From JAVBRD01 sp031548365 (GTDB taxonomy: Bacteria; Bacillota; Clostridia; Christensenellales; UBA1750), in contig JAVBRD010000014.1 in assembly GCA_031548365.1 (NCBI GenBank), positions 1 to 64,000 on the forward strand: 64,000 bases of DNA, in the 5' to 3' direction. The notes under the pieces were generated by a model. It was not told where the DNA came from, searched no databases, and saw nothing but the letters and a program-made list of their open reading frames with translations. Within the stretch, counting starts at the first letter, position 1, and each line of letters starts with the position of its first letter. Of this stretch, positions 51,640-60,655 are shown one piece after another. Made by a program: the position numbers and the translations under genes.

Positions 51640-52717
51640 AGCGGAAGAGCACCACATCGCCGTCCTTGAAAACGTACTCCTTGCCTTCGGAGCGGTAGAG
51701 TCCCTTTTCCTTGCACGCGGCGATGGATCCGAGCTCGGATAGCGTCTCAAACGGCACGATTTCCGCGCGGATGAAGCCCTTCTCAAAATCGGTGTGGATG
51801 CGGCCCGCAGCCTGCGGCGCTTTCCAGCCATTGCGAATCGTCCATGCGCGCACTTCCTTGGGCCCTGCGGTCAGGAACGAAATCAGCCCCAGCGTCTTGT
51901 AGCCCGCGGTCACGATGCGGTCCAGCCCGGATTCCTCAAGGCCCATTTCCTTGAGGAATTCGGCTTTTTCTGCGGGTTCCAGCCCGGCAACCTCTTCCTC
52001 AAAGCGCGCGCAGATCACCAGCACCTCCGCGCCTTGCTCGGTGGCCAGCGCTTTGACGCGCTCCACGTGCGGATTGGGCTTGCCTATATCGGTTTCGCCG
52101 ATGTTGGCCGCGTAAAGCACGGGCTTGGTCGTGAGCAGGAACAGCCCGTTGGCGATCGGCTGCTCAATGTCGTCGAAACCGGCCGAGCGCGCCGGTTTCC
52201 CCGCCTCGAGCCTGGCCATGATTTTTTCCATGACATCGGCCTCGAGCGCAGCCGCTTTGTCGCCCGCCTGTCCCGCTTTGCGTTTGGGAGCGATGCGCCG
52301 CTCGAGCGACTCCATGTCGGCCAGGATCAGCTCAAGCTCGATTGTCTCTATATCGCGCACAGGGTCGATCGAGCCTTCAACGTGCACGATGTTCTCATCC
52401 TCAAAGCAGCGCACCACGTGGACGATCGCGTCCACTTGCCGTATGTGCGAGAGGAACTTGTTCCCCAGGCCTTCGCCTTTGCTCGCGCCCTTAACCAGCC
52501 CCGCGATGTCAACAAATTCGAGCAGCGTGGGCGTGATCTTTTCGGGATTGTACATCTCCGCGAGCCTGTCCAGGCGCGCGTCGGGGACAGGCACGACACC
52601 CGTGTTGGGTTCTATGGTGCAAAAAGGGTAATTCGCGGCCTCCGCGCCCGCGCGCGTGATCGCGTTGAACAGCGTGGACTTGCCCACGTTGGGCAGACCG
52701 ACGACACCGAGTTTCAT
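51629..52717 (-). CDS. ychF: redox-regulated ATPase YchF (Obg-like)
   Basis: YchF binds ATP rather than GTP and associates with ribosomes. The 362-residue protein begins MKLGVVGLPNVGKSTLFNAI, has the NYPFCTIEPN switch segment and DIAGLVKGASKGEGLGNKFL, and ends with the TGS-like domain GKEYVFKDGDVVLFRFNV. It is the last gene of the long minus-strand run from cysE. Confidence 0.97.
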   Translation of the reverse strand: MKLGVVGLPNVGKSTLFNAITRAGAEAANYPFCTIEPNTGVVPVPDARLDRLAEMYNPEKITPTLLEFVDIAGLVKGASKGEGLGNKFLSHIRQVDAIVHVVRCFEDENIVHVEGSIDPVRDIETIELELILADMESLERRIAPKRKAGQAGDKAAALEADVMEKIMARLEAGKPARSAGFDDIEQPIANGLFLLTTKPVLYAANIGETDIGKPNPHVERVKALATEQGAEVLVICARFEEEVAGLEPAEKAEFLKEMGLEESGLDRIVTAGYKTLGLISFLTAGPKEVRAWTIRNGWKAPQAAGRIHTDFEKGFIRAEIVPFETLSELGSIAACKEKGLYRSEGKEYVFKDGDVVLFRFNV

Positions 52718-52867
52718 GCGTCAGCTCCTCTACATCATCTAAAAGTATTCGCTGCGGGCCGCTCAAATCCTTTCGTTTCCGGGCGGCCGGGGGAGGGCGT
52801 CGCGCCGTCTAGTCCGGCGGTCGAATCGGCCGCGCGCACTTACTGCAACGCCATAAATGAAGCGCTG

Positions 52868-53551
52868 TCACAGCATCAGCTCATAACCCACCGTGGTTTC
52901 GGGGCGTTCCAGCTCGTAGTTAAACCCGAGATGCACCGTCACGTTATAGCCTTCGAACTCAAACGTCGCGCTCAGGTATCCTTCGTCGGCGACGATCGCG
53001 CTCTCCATCTCCGCGTCGGGCGGAATGCTCGCCTCAGCCTCGTGCTCGTCCGCGTGCTCCTCGCCGTAGTGGTAAAAGCTCATCTCCGCCTCCATGCCGT
53101 GCTGCGCCTTCAGATCCGCGACGAGAGCGTCGAACCGCCGCTTGTGCGCGGCGTACGTCTGATCGCCTTCCTCGAAAAACACGCCGCAAAAATTCAGCCT
53201 ACCCTCGATGAAGTAATAGTACACCGTCGCCTGCTCTCCGAACAGCGTATCGCTGAAATACAGCTCGTCCTGCGTCACTTCGGTCTGCGGGGTGCCCTGA
53301 CGCGCCTTGACCTCATCCATCGTCATGCCGAAGCGCACGCCGTTGACCAACACTTCCTTGGTCAGCGTTGCGGGATCCACCATCGACCAAAAACTCTCAT
53401 ATCCAACCGCGTCGTCATCGGGCGCGCCTTCGGGGATCGTCCCGAAAAGCGCGGAGACAACAAGCGCAACGGTGAACAGCGCCACAAGAACAGCGCCCGA
53501 CCACACGCGAATGCGGTTGCCAGGATCCCGCAAAAATGCCGATGGGTTCAT
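52868..53551 (-). CDS. membrane-anchored protein with a BamE/SmpA-like repeat
   Basis: The 227-residue protein has a membrane helix (SGAVLVALFTVALVVSALFG, about residues 18-37) and an external part. The segment VNGVRFGMTMDEVKARQGTP resembles the helix-loop of SmpA/BamE-like domains, followed by YYYFIEGRLNFCGVFF. The rest is acidic and rich in His and Glu (HADEHEAEAS) with no recognised motif. Function unknown. It lies in the minus-strand run between the pseudouridine synthase and ychF genes. Confidence 0.6.
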   Translation of the reverse strand: MNPSAFLRDPGNRIRVWSGAVLVALFTVALVVSALFGTIPEGAPDDDAVGYESFWSMVDPATLTKEVLVNGVRFGMTMDEVKARQGTPQTEVTQDELYFSDTLFGEQATVYYYFIEGRLNFCGVFFEEGDQTYAAHKRRFDALVADLKAQHGMEAEMSFYHYGEEHADEHEAEASIPPDAEMESAIVADEGYLSATFEFEGYNVTVHLGFNYELERPETTVGYELML

Positions 53552-53554
53552 GGA

Positions 53555-54235
53555 TCATTCCTCCTTGCCCGTCAGGGCGCGCCAGGGATGGGCGTCGGGC
53601 GGCTTGCTGGTGAGCTCGATTCTCTCCCTGAGCGTCGGGTGCTCAAACTCAAGCCTCACCGCCCAGAGCGCGATGTCCGCGCCCGACCGCGCCCGGCCGT
53701 ACCGCGCGTCCGCCCAAATTGCGTGCCCGCGCGACGCGAACTGCACGCGGATCTGATGCGCGCGCCCCGTGACGAGCGCTACCCGCACCAGCGCGAACCC
53801 GCCCGCGCACGCGAGTTTCTCAAACGAAAGCTCGGCGTATTTTGCGCCCGGCGTCACCGCGCTCACGACACGGACATTGTTTTCATCGTCCTTGAGCAGG
53901 TGGTCAGTCAGGATGCCCGCGGACGGGAGCGCGCCGCCATTTTCCACGACAGCGAGGTATTCTTTTGTGAGCGACCGCTCACTGACCTGCGCGGAAAGCC
54001 GCGCCGCCGCCTTGGACGTCCGCGCGAAAACCATGGCACCGCCCACGGGCCTGTCCAGCCGGTGGACAAGACCGATGTACACATCGCCCGGTTTCGCGTA
54101 TTTTTCCTTGACGTACACCTTGAGGATCGTGAGCATGTCGGGCGCGCCGGAAGCATCCGCTTGCGAAAGCACGCCCGGGGGCTTGACCGCGGCGATGACA
54201 TGGTTGTCCTCGTATAGGATCGTCAGCGATTTCAT
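53555..54235 (-). CDS. RluA-family RNA pseudouridine synthase
   Basis: The 226-residue protein has the catalytic HRLDRPVGG (aspartate inside the RLD triad), KPPGVLSQADASG and LVTGRAHQIRVQFAS, all typical of RluA enzymes, with no N-terminal S4 domain. The target uridine in rRNA or tRNA is unknown. The ATG at 54235 follows AAAGGAG; the longer upstream frame lacks a signal. It is in the same minus-strand run as uvrC. Confidence 0.88.
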   Translation of the reverse strand: MKSLTILYEDNHVIAAVKPPGVLSQADASGAPDMLTILKVYVKEKYAKPGDVYIGLVHRLDRPVGGAMVFARTSKAAARLSAQVSERSLTKEYLAVVENGGALPSAGILTDHLLKDDENNVRVVSAVTPGAKYAELSFEKLACAGGFALVRVALVTGRAHQIRVQFASRGHAIWADARYGRARSGADIALWAVRLEFEHPTLRERIELTSKPPDAHPWRALTGKEE

Positions 54236-54296
54236 GTTCTCCTTTTCCGCAAGGGAGCCAACGGCTGCTTCGACCGAACCGGCAGGCCTGCCGAGG

Positions 54297-55160
54297 TTAT
54301 GCTTTCGCCGTCCAGCGCCCCGTCGCGCCGCAGGGCAAAACGCCGCCGGTTTCCACAGGCAAAACGATTTCATCGGCCTGAATGTGACCGCCCCGCGATC
54401 GCGCCACACACGCCAGCAGAAGCTGGTGGAGCACGGCGGGCTGAAGGCCGGTTGTGTAAGCGTTGATGATGAAAAACAGCGGGGTGTCCGACAGGAGCGC
54501 GGCGCATGCGGTCACAAGCCCGTAAATCTCCTTTTCAAGCTTCCACACCTGCCCGTCCGGGCCGCGCCCGTAGCTGGGCGGGTCCATGAGGATGGCATCG
54601 TAGCGGTGTCCGCGCCGCGCCTCCCGCTCGACGAACTTAAGAGCGTCGTCCACGATCCAGCGCACGGGGCGGTCGGCGAGCTTCGAAGAGGCGAGGTTGT
54701 CCTTCCCCCACTGCACCATGCCCTTGGCGGCGTCCACGTGCGTGACCTCCGCGCCAGCGCACGCGCACGCGAGCGTGGCGCCCCCGGTGTATCCGAACAG
54801 GTTGAGCACGGAGATTTTGCGACCCGCGCCGCGAATCAGACCGGACATCATGTCCCAGTTGGCGGCTTGCTCCGGGAAAAGCCCGGTGTGCTTAAAGCCT
54901 GTGGGGCGCACGACGAACGTCAGCTCGCCATAGCGCACGCGCCACGACTCAGGCAGATCGCGCGCGTACGACCACGCGCCGCCTCCGCTCTCGCTTCGGG
55001 TGTACCGCGCCATGGCGCGGTTCCAGAGCGCGGGGTCGCTCGCGGGCCAGATCACCTGCGGGTCGGGCCTCAAAAGGACGATGTCGCCCCAGCGCTCGAG
55101 TTTGTGACCGTCTCCCGTGTCCAGCACGGCGTAATCCCGCCAGCCTTCCGCGATGATCAT
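54297..55160 (-). CDS. RlmI/RlmK-like SAM-dependent RNA methyltransferase
   Basis: The 287-residue protein has the Rossmann methyltransferase motifs FGYTGGATLACACAGAEVTH and DAAKGMVQWGKDN, plus the catalytic-loop DAILMDPPSYGRGPDGQVW. The family includes 23S rRNA m5C methyltransferases such as RlmI, but this protein lacks the N-terminal PUA-like part, so the target is uncertain. It lies between uvrC and the pseudouridine synthase gene. Confidence 0.82.
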   Translation of the reverse strand: MIIAEGWRDYAVLDTGDGHKLERWGDIVLLRPDPQVIWPASDPALWNRAMARYTRSESGGGAWSYARDLPESWRVRYGELTFVVRPTGFKHTGLFPEQAANWDMMSGLIRGAGRKISVLNLFGYTGGATLACACAGAEVTHVDAAKGMVQWGKDNLASSKLADRPVRWIVDDALKFVEREARRGHRYDAILMDPPSYGRGPDGQVWKLEKEIYGLVTACAALLSDTPLFFIINAYTTGLQPAVLHQLLLACVARSRGGHIQADEIVLPVETGGVLPCGATGRWTAKA

Positions 55161-55176
55161 GGGACATCCTCCTCCC

Positions 55177-57417
55177 CTATGGCTCCTGCGTCTTGGTTTC
55201 CCACAGGATGGCGCGGCATTTTTTCGCGCCGAGACGTTTCATCGCCTCGAAGCGGTGGTTGCCGTCATTGAGCGTGAGCGCGCCGTCCTCGCCGCGATAG
55301 ACGATGAGGGGAGGCATGTCCCACCCACCTGCCTGTATGCGTGCCGTGATCATCGCGATGCGCTTCTCAAACGACGCCTCATCCACACGAAACCGCATGC
55401 TCTCTTCGGGCCCGCAGCAGCGCGTGAGCTTTTTGACCGGTATCTCCACCGGACCGGAGTACGCCCGCGGCGCAAGCCTCAGGCCTTCAGAGAAGGGCAC
55501 ATTTCCTCCTTCGCCGGTGAGGAACGCGTGCACCCATTCCTCGAGGCGGCCGGTCACGGAAAACACAACGGCGGAACTGAGCGTTGGGGCATAATCGGGG
55601 TGGAAGTGCGCGTAAACGGTCTCGGCGGTGCGCTTATCCACGCCTTCAACCGCTGAAAGCTCCTCAAGTGTAGCCTGCGAGACGCGCGCCATCGTGCGGA
55701 ATTTTGACAAGAGCGCAGCTCGCCTGCGCGGCCCCACGCCTTCGATGATTTCAAGCTTGGATTTAACGCTCTCCTTGCCTCGCAGATTGCGGTGGTGCGT
55801 GATGCCGAAACGGTGAGCCTCGTCGCGCACGCGCTGTATCATGTGGAGCGCATCGGAGTGGCGGTCGAGCACGATGGGCGTTTCTCGGTTTTCCACGTAG
55901 ATCTCTTCGTATTTTTCCGCGAGACCGAACATCGGAATGTCAAAGCCCTGAGAGCGCATCGCCTCCAAAGCCATTTTGAGCTGCTGAGGCCCGCCGTCGA
56001 TAAGCACAAGGTCGGGTTTTGCGCCAAACCGCGCGTCGCCCTCCGCGAGGTGGCGAAAGCGGCGCGAAACCACCTCATGGATTGAGCGGAAGTCGTCCGC
56101 GCCCTCCACGGTTTTGATGCGGAAATGCCTGTAGTCCGATGGCTTTGGCGCACCGTCTTCGCAGACCACCATGGCGGCCACAGAGAGCGATCCCTGCGTG
56201 TTGGAGATATCGTATCCTTCGATGCGCCGGGGAAGCGCGCAAAGGCCCAGCGCGTCCCTTAACTCCCGCATCGCGCCCGATGTACGCCGCTCCACGCGCT
56301 CTTTGTCGGTGACGTGCTTGATGAGCGCGTCGCCCGCGTTTTTTTCGGCCATGTCCAGCATTTTGCGTTTGTCCCCGCGTTGAGGGACGCTCATACGCAC
56401 GCGCGCGCCCTTCTTCTGCGAAAGCAGCTCAAAGAGCACGTCCGCGTCGGCGGGGGGCGTCGCCAGCATGATGTTGGGGGGGAGAAACGCCGCCTCGTCG
56501 TAGAACTGCAGGATGAACTCCTGAAGGAGCGTCTCTTCCGGCTCGTCCGCCGCGCGCTCCAGCAGGTAGTGCTCCGCGCCGATGAGCTTACCGTCGCGAA
56601 TGAACAGGACCTCGACCATCGCGTCTCCCGCGGATTCTTTTTCGCGCGCGGCGGCGATCACGTCCACATCACTCTGCTGAACCGACACAACCTTTTGCTT
56701 TTCCTCGAGCGCGCGCACAGCCGATATTTGATCGCGGATCAGCGCCGCGCGCTCAAACTTGAGGTTCTTCGCGGCGCTCTTCATTTCCTCTTCCAAGAGA
56801 CCGATCAGCTTTTCACGCCCGCCCGAGAGGAAGGCGAGCAGTTCCTTCACTTTGGACGCGTACTGTTCGGGCGCGATGTCCCCTCTGCACGGCGCGATGC
56901 ATTTCCCCGTTTCAAACTGTATGCACGGCCTGCCGGGCGTCTTGCGCGGCAGCGGCTGCTTGCAGATGCGCAGGGGGTAAACCTTGCGCGCAACCTCCAT
57001 AACCTCGCGCACCAGCGTCGCGCCCTGATACGGCCCGAAGTATTTCGACTCCGGCTCCTCAATCTTGCGCGCGAGCAGCATGCGCGGGTATGGCTCCTCC
57101 TGCGTTACGCGGATGTAGGGATACGCTTTGTCGTCCTTAAGCAGAATGTTGTACCACGGCTGGTGACGCTTGATGAGCGTGTTTTCAAGGATAAGCGCTT
57201 CAAGCTCGGTGTCGCACAGGATGATCTCAAAGTCGTCGACTTTGTCCACCATCGCGCGCACCTTCATGGTGTGGTCGGCGGAGAACTGAAAGTACGAGCG
57301 AACCCTGTTCTTGAGATTCTTCGCTTTTCCGACATAGATGATCTCGCCCTTGTTTTTCATCTGATAAACGCCGGGCGAATCGGGGAGCATTTTGATTTTT
57401 TGCGCCAAATCCGGCAT
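55177..57417 (-). CDS. uvrC: UvrC with a C-terminal ParB-like domain
   Basis: UvrC makes both incisions in nucleotide excision repair. Residues 1-608 are a complete UvrC: GIY-YIG domain (SPGVYQMKNKGEIIYVGKAK), UVR region, endonuclease domain and a tandem helix-hairpin-helix (IIEGVGPRRRAALLSKF). About 138 further residues (609-746, genomic 55180-55593) follow in frame and include NVPFSEGL, LTRCCGPEESMRF and LNDGNHRFEAMKRLG, which resembles ParB/Srx-like domains. The usual UvrC length is about 600, so this is a fusion. The start overlaps the cysS stop by one base (TAATG). Confidence 0.9.
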   Translation of the reverse strand: MPDLAQKIKMLPDSPGVYQMKNKGEIIYVGKAKNLKNRVRSYFQFSADHTMKVRAMVDKVDDFEIILCDTELEALILENTLIKRHQPWYNILLKDDKAYPYIRVTQEEPYPRMLLARKIEEPESKYFGPYQGATLVREVMEVARKVYPLRICKQPLPRKTPGRPCIQFETGKCIAPCRGDIAPEQYASKVKELLAFLSGGREKLIGLLEEEMKSAAKNLKFERAALIRDQISAVRALEEKQKVVSVQQSDVDVIAAAREKESAGDAMVEVLFIRDGKLIGAEHYLLERAADEPEETLLQEFILQFYDEAAFLPPNIMLATPPADADVLFELLSQKKGARVRMSVPQRGDKRKMLDMAEKNAGDALIKHVTDKERVERRTSGAMRELRDALGLCALPRRIEGYDISNTQGSLSVAAMVVCEDGAPKPSDYRHFRIKTVEGADDFRSIHEVVSRRFRHLAEGDARFGAKPDLVLIDGGPQQLKMALEAMRSQGFDIPMFGLAEKYEEIYVENRETPIVLDRHSDALHMIQRVRDEAHRFGITHHRNLRGKESVKSKLEIIEGVGPRRRAALLSKFRTMARVSQATLEELSAVEGVDKRTAETVYAHFHPDYAPTLSSAVVFSVTGRLEEWVHAFLTGEGGNVPFSEGLRLAPRAYSGPVEIPVKKLTRCCGPEESMRFRVDEASFEKRIAMITARIQAGGWDMPPLIVYRGEDGALTLNDGNHRFEAMKRLGAKKCRAILWETKTQEP

Positions 57418-58820
57418 TACAGCCTCCTGAGCTTGGGTCCGCTGGGCGTGTCCTCCACGCTGTAGCCAAGATCGGCGATCGCAGCGCGCAGCCTGTCGGC
57501 TTCCGCCCAGTTCTTGGCCTTGCGCGCTTCCACACGCTCAATCGCGAGCGCTTCAGCACGCGGATCCGTTTCGTCCGCGGGTTTTGCCAACACGCCCAGC
57601 ACGCCGGACAACTCGAGTAAGAGATCCAGCGAGGCCTTGGCGCACGTTCTTGATCTCTCCGCACTTAGGAACGAGTTGGCGTCGCGCACGAAATCGTAGA
57701 GCTCGCCCAGCGCCTGCGCGGTGTTCAGGTCGTCGTCCATCGCCTCGATGAACGCCTCGCGCACCTTGGCAAGCGAAGCGATGAACGCGCCGTCCGCGCC
57801 ATCGGGCGCGCGGTCGGCGGCTTTATCAGCCAGGAACGCGAAACTGTCGCGCGCGGTTCTGAGCCGTTCGTGCGCGGAAACCGCACCCTCGACCAGGTCG
57901 CGCGAGAAGTTGACAGGGCTTCTATAGTGCGCGGAGAGAAAGAACAGCCGCACGGCTTCCATGTCGTACTGCCCCGCGATGTCGCGGACGGTGAAGAAGT
58001 TTTTTTCCGATTTGGACATTTTGCGGTTATCAATATTCAGAAAGCCCGTGTGCATCCAGTAGCGCGCGAGCGGTTTTCCCGTCGCGCAGCATGACTGCGC
58101 CAGTTCGTTTTCGTGGTGCGGGAAAACAAGGTCTTCGCCCCCGGTGTGGATGTCGAACGTCTCTCCGAGATACTTCATGCTCATCGCCGAGCACTCGATG
58201 TGCCAGCCGGGGCGTCCCCGCCCAAACGGCGAATCCCACGCGGGCTCGCCCGGCTTTTCCGCCTTCCAAAGCGCGAAATCGGCGGGATGTTTTTTGTCTT
58301 CGTCCACGTCCACGCGCGCGCCCGCCTCAAGCTCCTCGAGGTTGCGGCCGGACAGCTCGCCGTAGCGCTTGTCCGAGCTCGTGTCGAAATACACGCCGTC
58401 CGCCGTAACGTACGCGTGTCCGCGGGAGATAAGCGTCTCAATGAGCGCGATCATCTCCGCGATGTGCTCGGTCGCGCGCGGGGAAATGTTCGCGGGCATG
58501 ATGCCCAGCGTGGCCGCGTCCTGCTTATATGCGGCAATGAACCGCTCCGCAAGCTCCGCGACCGTGATGCCCTCGCGATTGGCGCGCTGGATCATCTTGT
58601 CGTCAACATCCGTGAAGTTCTGCACCAGCGTCACCTTGTACCCGCGGTACGCGAGATAACGCCGCAAGAGGTCAAACAGCAGAAACGAGCGGCCGTTGCC
58701 GATGTGAAAAAAATCGTAAACCGTGGGCCCGCACGCGTAAATGCGCGCCTCCCCCGCGTGGACAGGCACAAATTCTTCTTTCTTTCTGGAGAGCGTGTTA
58801 TAGATGAGCAAGTCCGTCAT
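57417..58820 (-). CDS. cysS: cysteinyl-tRNA synthetase
   Basis: CysS charges tRNA-Cys. The 467-residue class I synthetase has the HIGH-like FHIGNGRSFLLFDLL, the zinc ligands CGPTVYDF and GGEDLVFPHHENELAQ, and the KMSKS loop NRKMSKSEKNFF. I chose the ATG at 58820; the cysE stop lies 23 bases downstream, so the two genes overlap. An ATG at 58832 is an alternative. It is regulated with cysE by the T-box leader. Confidence 0.96.
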   Translation of the reverse strand: MTDLLIYNTLSRKKEEFVPVHAGEARIYACGPTVYDFFHIGNGRSFLLFDLLRRYLAYRGYKVTLVQNFTDVDDKMIQRANREGITVAELAERFIAAYKQDAATLGIMPANISPRATEHIAEMIALIETLISRGHAYVTADGVYFDTSSDKRYGELSGRNLEELEAGARVDVDEDKKHPADFALWKAEKPGEPAWDSPFGRGRPGWHIECSAMSMKYLGETFDIHTGGEDLVFPHHENELAQSCCATGKPLARYWMHTGFLNIDNRKMSKSEKNFFTVRDIAGQYDMEAVRLFFLSAHYRSPVNFSRDLVEGAVSAHERLRTARDSFAFLADKAADRAPDGADGAFIASLAKVREAFIEAMDDDLNTAQALGELYDFVRDANSFLSAERSRTCAKASLDLLLELSGVLGVLAKPADETDPRAEALAIERVEARKAKNWAEADRLRAAIADLGYSVEDTPSGPKLRRL

Positions 58821-59520
58821 CCTTCCTTTCATTTCGCGGACAATCCATGGTTTCCCTGTTCTCACACGCGAGGCAGCTCTCGCCCTCCCCCGTGCGCCGA
58901 ATACATTGTTCCAGCTGCTCGATCCGCGCCCCGAGACGCTCCAGCGCTTCTTTGACCGGATCGGGCATGTGCACATGATCCAGGTCGATTGCGTCCACCC
59001 GCTGCCCATCGCGCCTCACGATCCGCCCCGGATTGCCCACGACCGTACAGCGTTCGGGCACTTCCTTGAGCACGACCGCGCCCGCGCCGATCTTTGCGTC
59101 GTCCCCAACTGTGAACGGCCCGAGAATTTTTGCTCCCGATCCCACCACCACGCGGTCGCCCAGCGTGGGGTGCCGCTTGCCCGTATCCTTCCCGGTTCCG
59201 CCCAGCGTGACCCCCTGGTAGAGCGTTACATCGCGCCCGAGCACCGACGTTTCCCCTATGACCACCCCGCTGCCGTGATCAATGAACAACCCCGGGCCAA
59301 TGGCCGCGCCCGGATGGATCTCGATGCCCGTCACAAACCGTGAAAACTGCGAAAGCACGCGCGCGAGCAGCTTGAGATGATGACGCCAGAGCGCGTTCGC
59401 CATTCGGTGAAAAAGATTTGCCCAGAAGCTCGGGTAACACAGCATGACCTCCAGCGCGTTGCGCGCGGCGGGGTCTCGTGTTAAGATGGCCTTAACGTCG
59501 TAAGAAAACCTGCCGGACAT
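58798..59520 (-). CDS. cysE: serine O-acetyltransferase
   Basis: CysE makes O-acetylserine, the precursor of cysteine. The 240-residue protein has the N-terminal helical part (RDPAARNALEVMLCYPSFWA) and the left-handed beta-helix with hexapeptide repeats. The active-site histidine lies in HPGAAIGPGLFIDHGSGVVI, and LYQGVTLGGTGK follows. The last 35 residues carry five cysteines (CIRRTGEGESCLACENRET), an extension without a known role. Start 59520 lies eight bases past GAGGTG. Confidence 0.93.
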   Translation of the reverse strand: MSGRFSYDVKAILTRDPAARNALEVMLCYPSFWANLFHRMANALWRHHLKLLARVLSQFSRFVTGIEIHPGAAIGPGLFIDHGSGVVIGETSVLGRDVTLYQGVTLGGTGKDTGKRHPTLGDRVVVGSGAKILGPFTVGDDAKIGAGAVVLKEVPERCTVVGNPGRIVRRDGQRVDAIDLDHVHMPDPVKEALERLGARIEQLEQCIRRTGEGESCLACENRETMDCPRNERKDDGLAHL

Positions 59521-59539
59521 GCGGTTCACCTCGTCTTTC

Positions 59540-59757
59540 AAAATAAAAGGCCGCCTCCCATCACAGGGACGGCGAACCGTGGTTCCACCCTGATTTGAGC
59601 AAGCGCTCCTCATGCGCGCCATATCGCGGCGCTCGCGGCGGTTTCCCGCACAGCTCACGGACGCACGCCTGTGCTTTTTCGCCCGCCCGGGATTTCAGCC
59701 GTTTTCGTCCCAGGCTCTCTGTCGGCGCACGCGCAGGTTCTTCCGATCATCGCTTTT
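59540..59757 (-). promoter_or_regulatory. T-box riboswitch, cysteine-type
   Basis: On the minus strand the leader contains AGGGTGGAACCACGG (59577-59591), the T-box core, a stem I with AGAGAGCC and GGCTGAAA, and a terminator (59540-59574) with GCCG/CGGC arms and T4ATTTT. An uncharged tRNA-Cys would favour the antiterminator and raise cysE-cysS expression. A candidate TGC specifier lies at 59648-59650, but I could not fix the specifier loop with certainty. Confidence 0.9.
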
Positions 59758-59761
59758 GATC

Positions 59762-59790
59762 ATTATATTCGCTTGCCGGGAGGCTGTCAA
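59762..59790 (-). promoter_or_regulatory. consensus sigma-A promoter of cysE-cysS-uvrC
   Basis: TTGACA (59785-59790) and TATAAT (59762-59767) on the minus strand, both exact, are separated by 17 bases, placing the start of transcription just before the T-box leader. Confidence 0.88.
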
Positions 59791-59885
59791 CCGATTTGCG
59801 TCCCGCGGCCATCCCGCTTACGCGCAGCCCTGCGTGGTGCAACTTTCCAAAAACTGTGTCGTCCTAATAGAATGGAGGAATGACC

Positions 59886-60506
59886 ATGAAAAAATTTATC
59901 ATCTGCGCGTGCGCGGTTGGCGCGCTCATTCTCGTGTCGTTGACCGCGTGCCAGCCGGACGCGCCTGTCGTCACCCCATACCCCGCTACGCCGACACCCG
60001 TTATCAATACCCCTACGCCCGTTCCCATGATGACAGCAGTCCCCGCAATAACCGCGCAAGCCGCGGTTCCCGCGCCAACGCCCATCGCCACGCCTGTTGC
60101 CGCGGCGCCGGCGACACCATCGGTCACGCCCGAACCGAGGTGGTACATCGCCATAGAGGACGGCAAGCTGGATCGCTTTACCGAGCACGACTACGCTAAT
60201 CTGCCCTCTTCAACTTCGCTTGCAGCGCCAAAAGGCGAGGACATCGTGCATGAATACACAGGTGTTCTTCTCGTCGATGTGCTCAATTATTGCGGCGTGC
60301 CAACCGGCACGGAGCTGAAAGTGAACAGCGGGAATGGCCTGACCTACAAAATCCCCGTCGAGTACGCTTCCAGCCCCAACACCATGCTCGCGCTCACCAA
60401 GGACGGCAAACCGCTTTCGCTCGTCCCGGGTGACGTCATGCTCGTCGTCGACGATGCGCCGAAGGATCTGTGGATCGAAACGGTCGTTAAGATATCTATA
60501 CCTTAA
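59886..60506 (+). CDS. lipoprotein with a molybdopterin-oxidoreductase-like fold
   Basis: The 206-residue protein has a lipobox (LVSLTAC, lipidated cysteine near residue 22), then a Pro/Thr-rich linker of about 55 residues. The last ~120 residues (WYIAIEDGKLDRFTEHDYAN ... YTGVLLVDVLNYCGVPTGT ... GKPLSLVPGDVMLVV) resemble the sulfite-oxidase-like molybdopterin-binding domain, apparently without the Moco-binding cysteine in its usual place. It may be a structural derivative. GGAGG lies about eight bases before the ATG at 59886. Confidence 0.65.
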   Translation: MKKFIICACAVGALILVSLTACQPDAPVVTPYPATPTPVINTPTPVPMMTAVPAITAQAAVPAPTPIATPVAAAPATPSVTPEPRWYIAIEDGKLDRFTEHDYANLPSSTSLAAPKGEDIVHEYTGVLLVDVLNYCGVPTGTELKVNSGNGLTYKIPVEYASSPNTMLALTKDGKPLSLVPGDVMLVVDDAPKDLWIETVVKISIP

Positions 60507-60570
60507 TCGCGCGCCGACAAGCGGAACGGCCAAACTTTTCACCGACCGCTGACAGTTAACACGATGCCAA

Positions 60571-60597
60571 AGGTCCCGGAAGCGCGTTCCGGGACCT
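60571..60597. terminator. hairpin between the lipoprotein gene and the broken Nudix gene
   Basis: A perfect 10-bp stem AGGTCCCGGA/TCCGGGACCT with a seven-base loop lies between two convergent genes. T-runs are short on both strands. Confidence 0.6.
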
Positions 60598-60655
60598 CTT
60601 GTCGTGAATGCAAACCCTTCGCGTCCACCGAGCGGACGAGTGCGCAAGCCATCTG

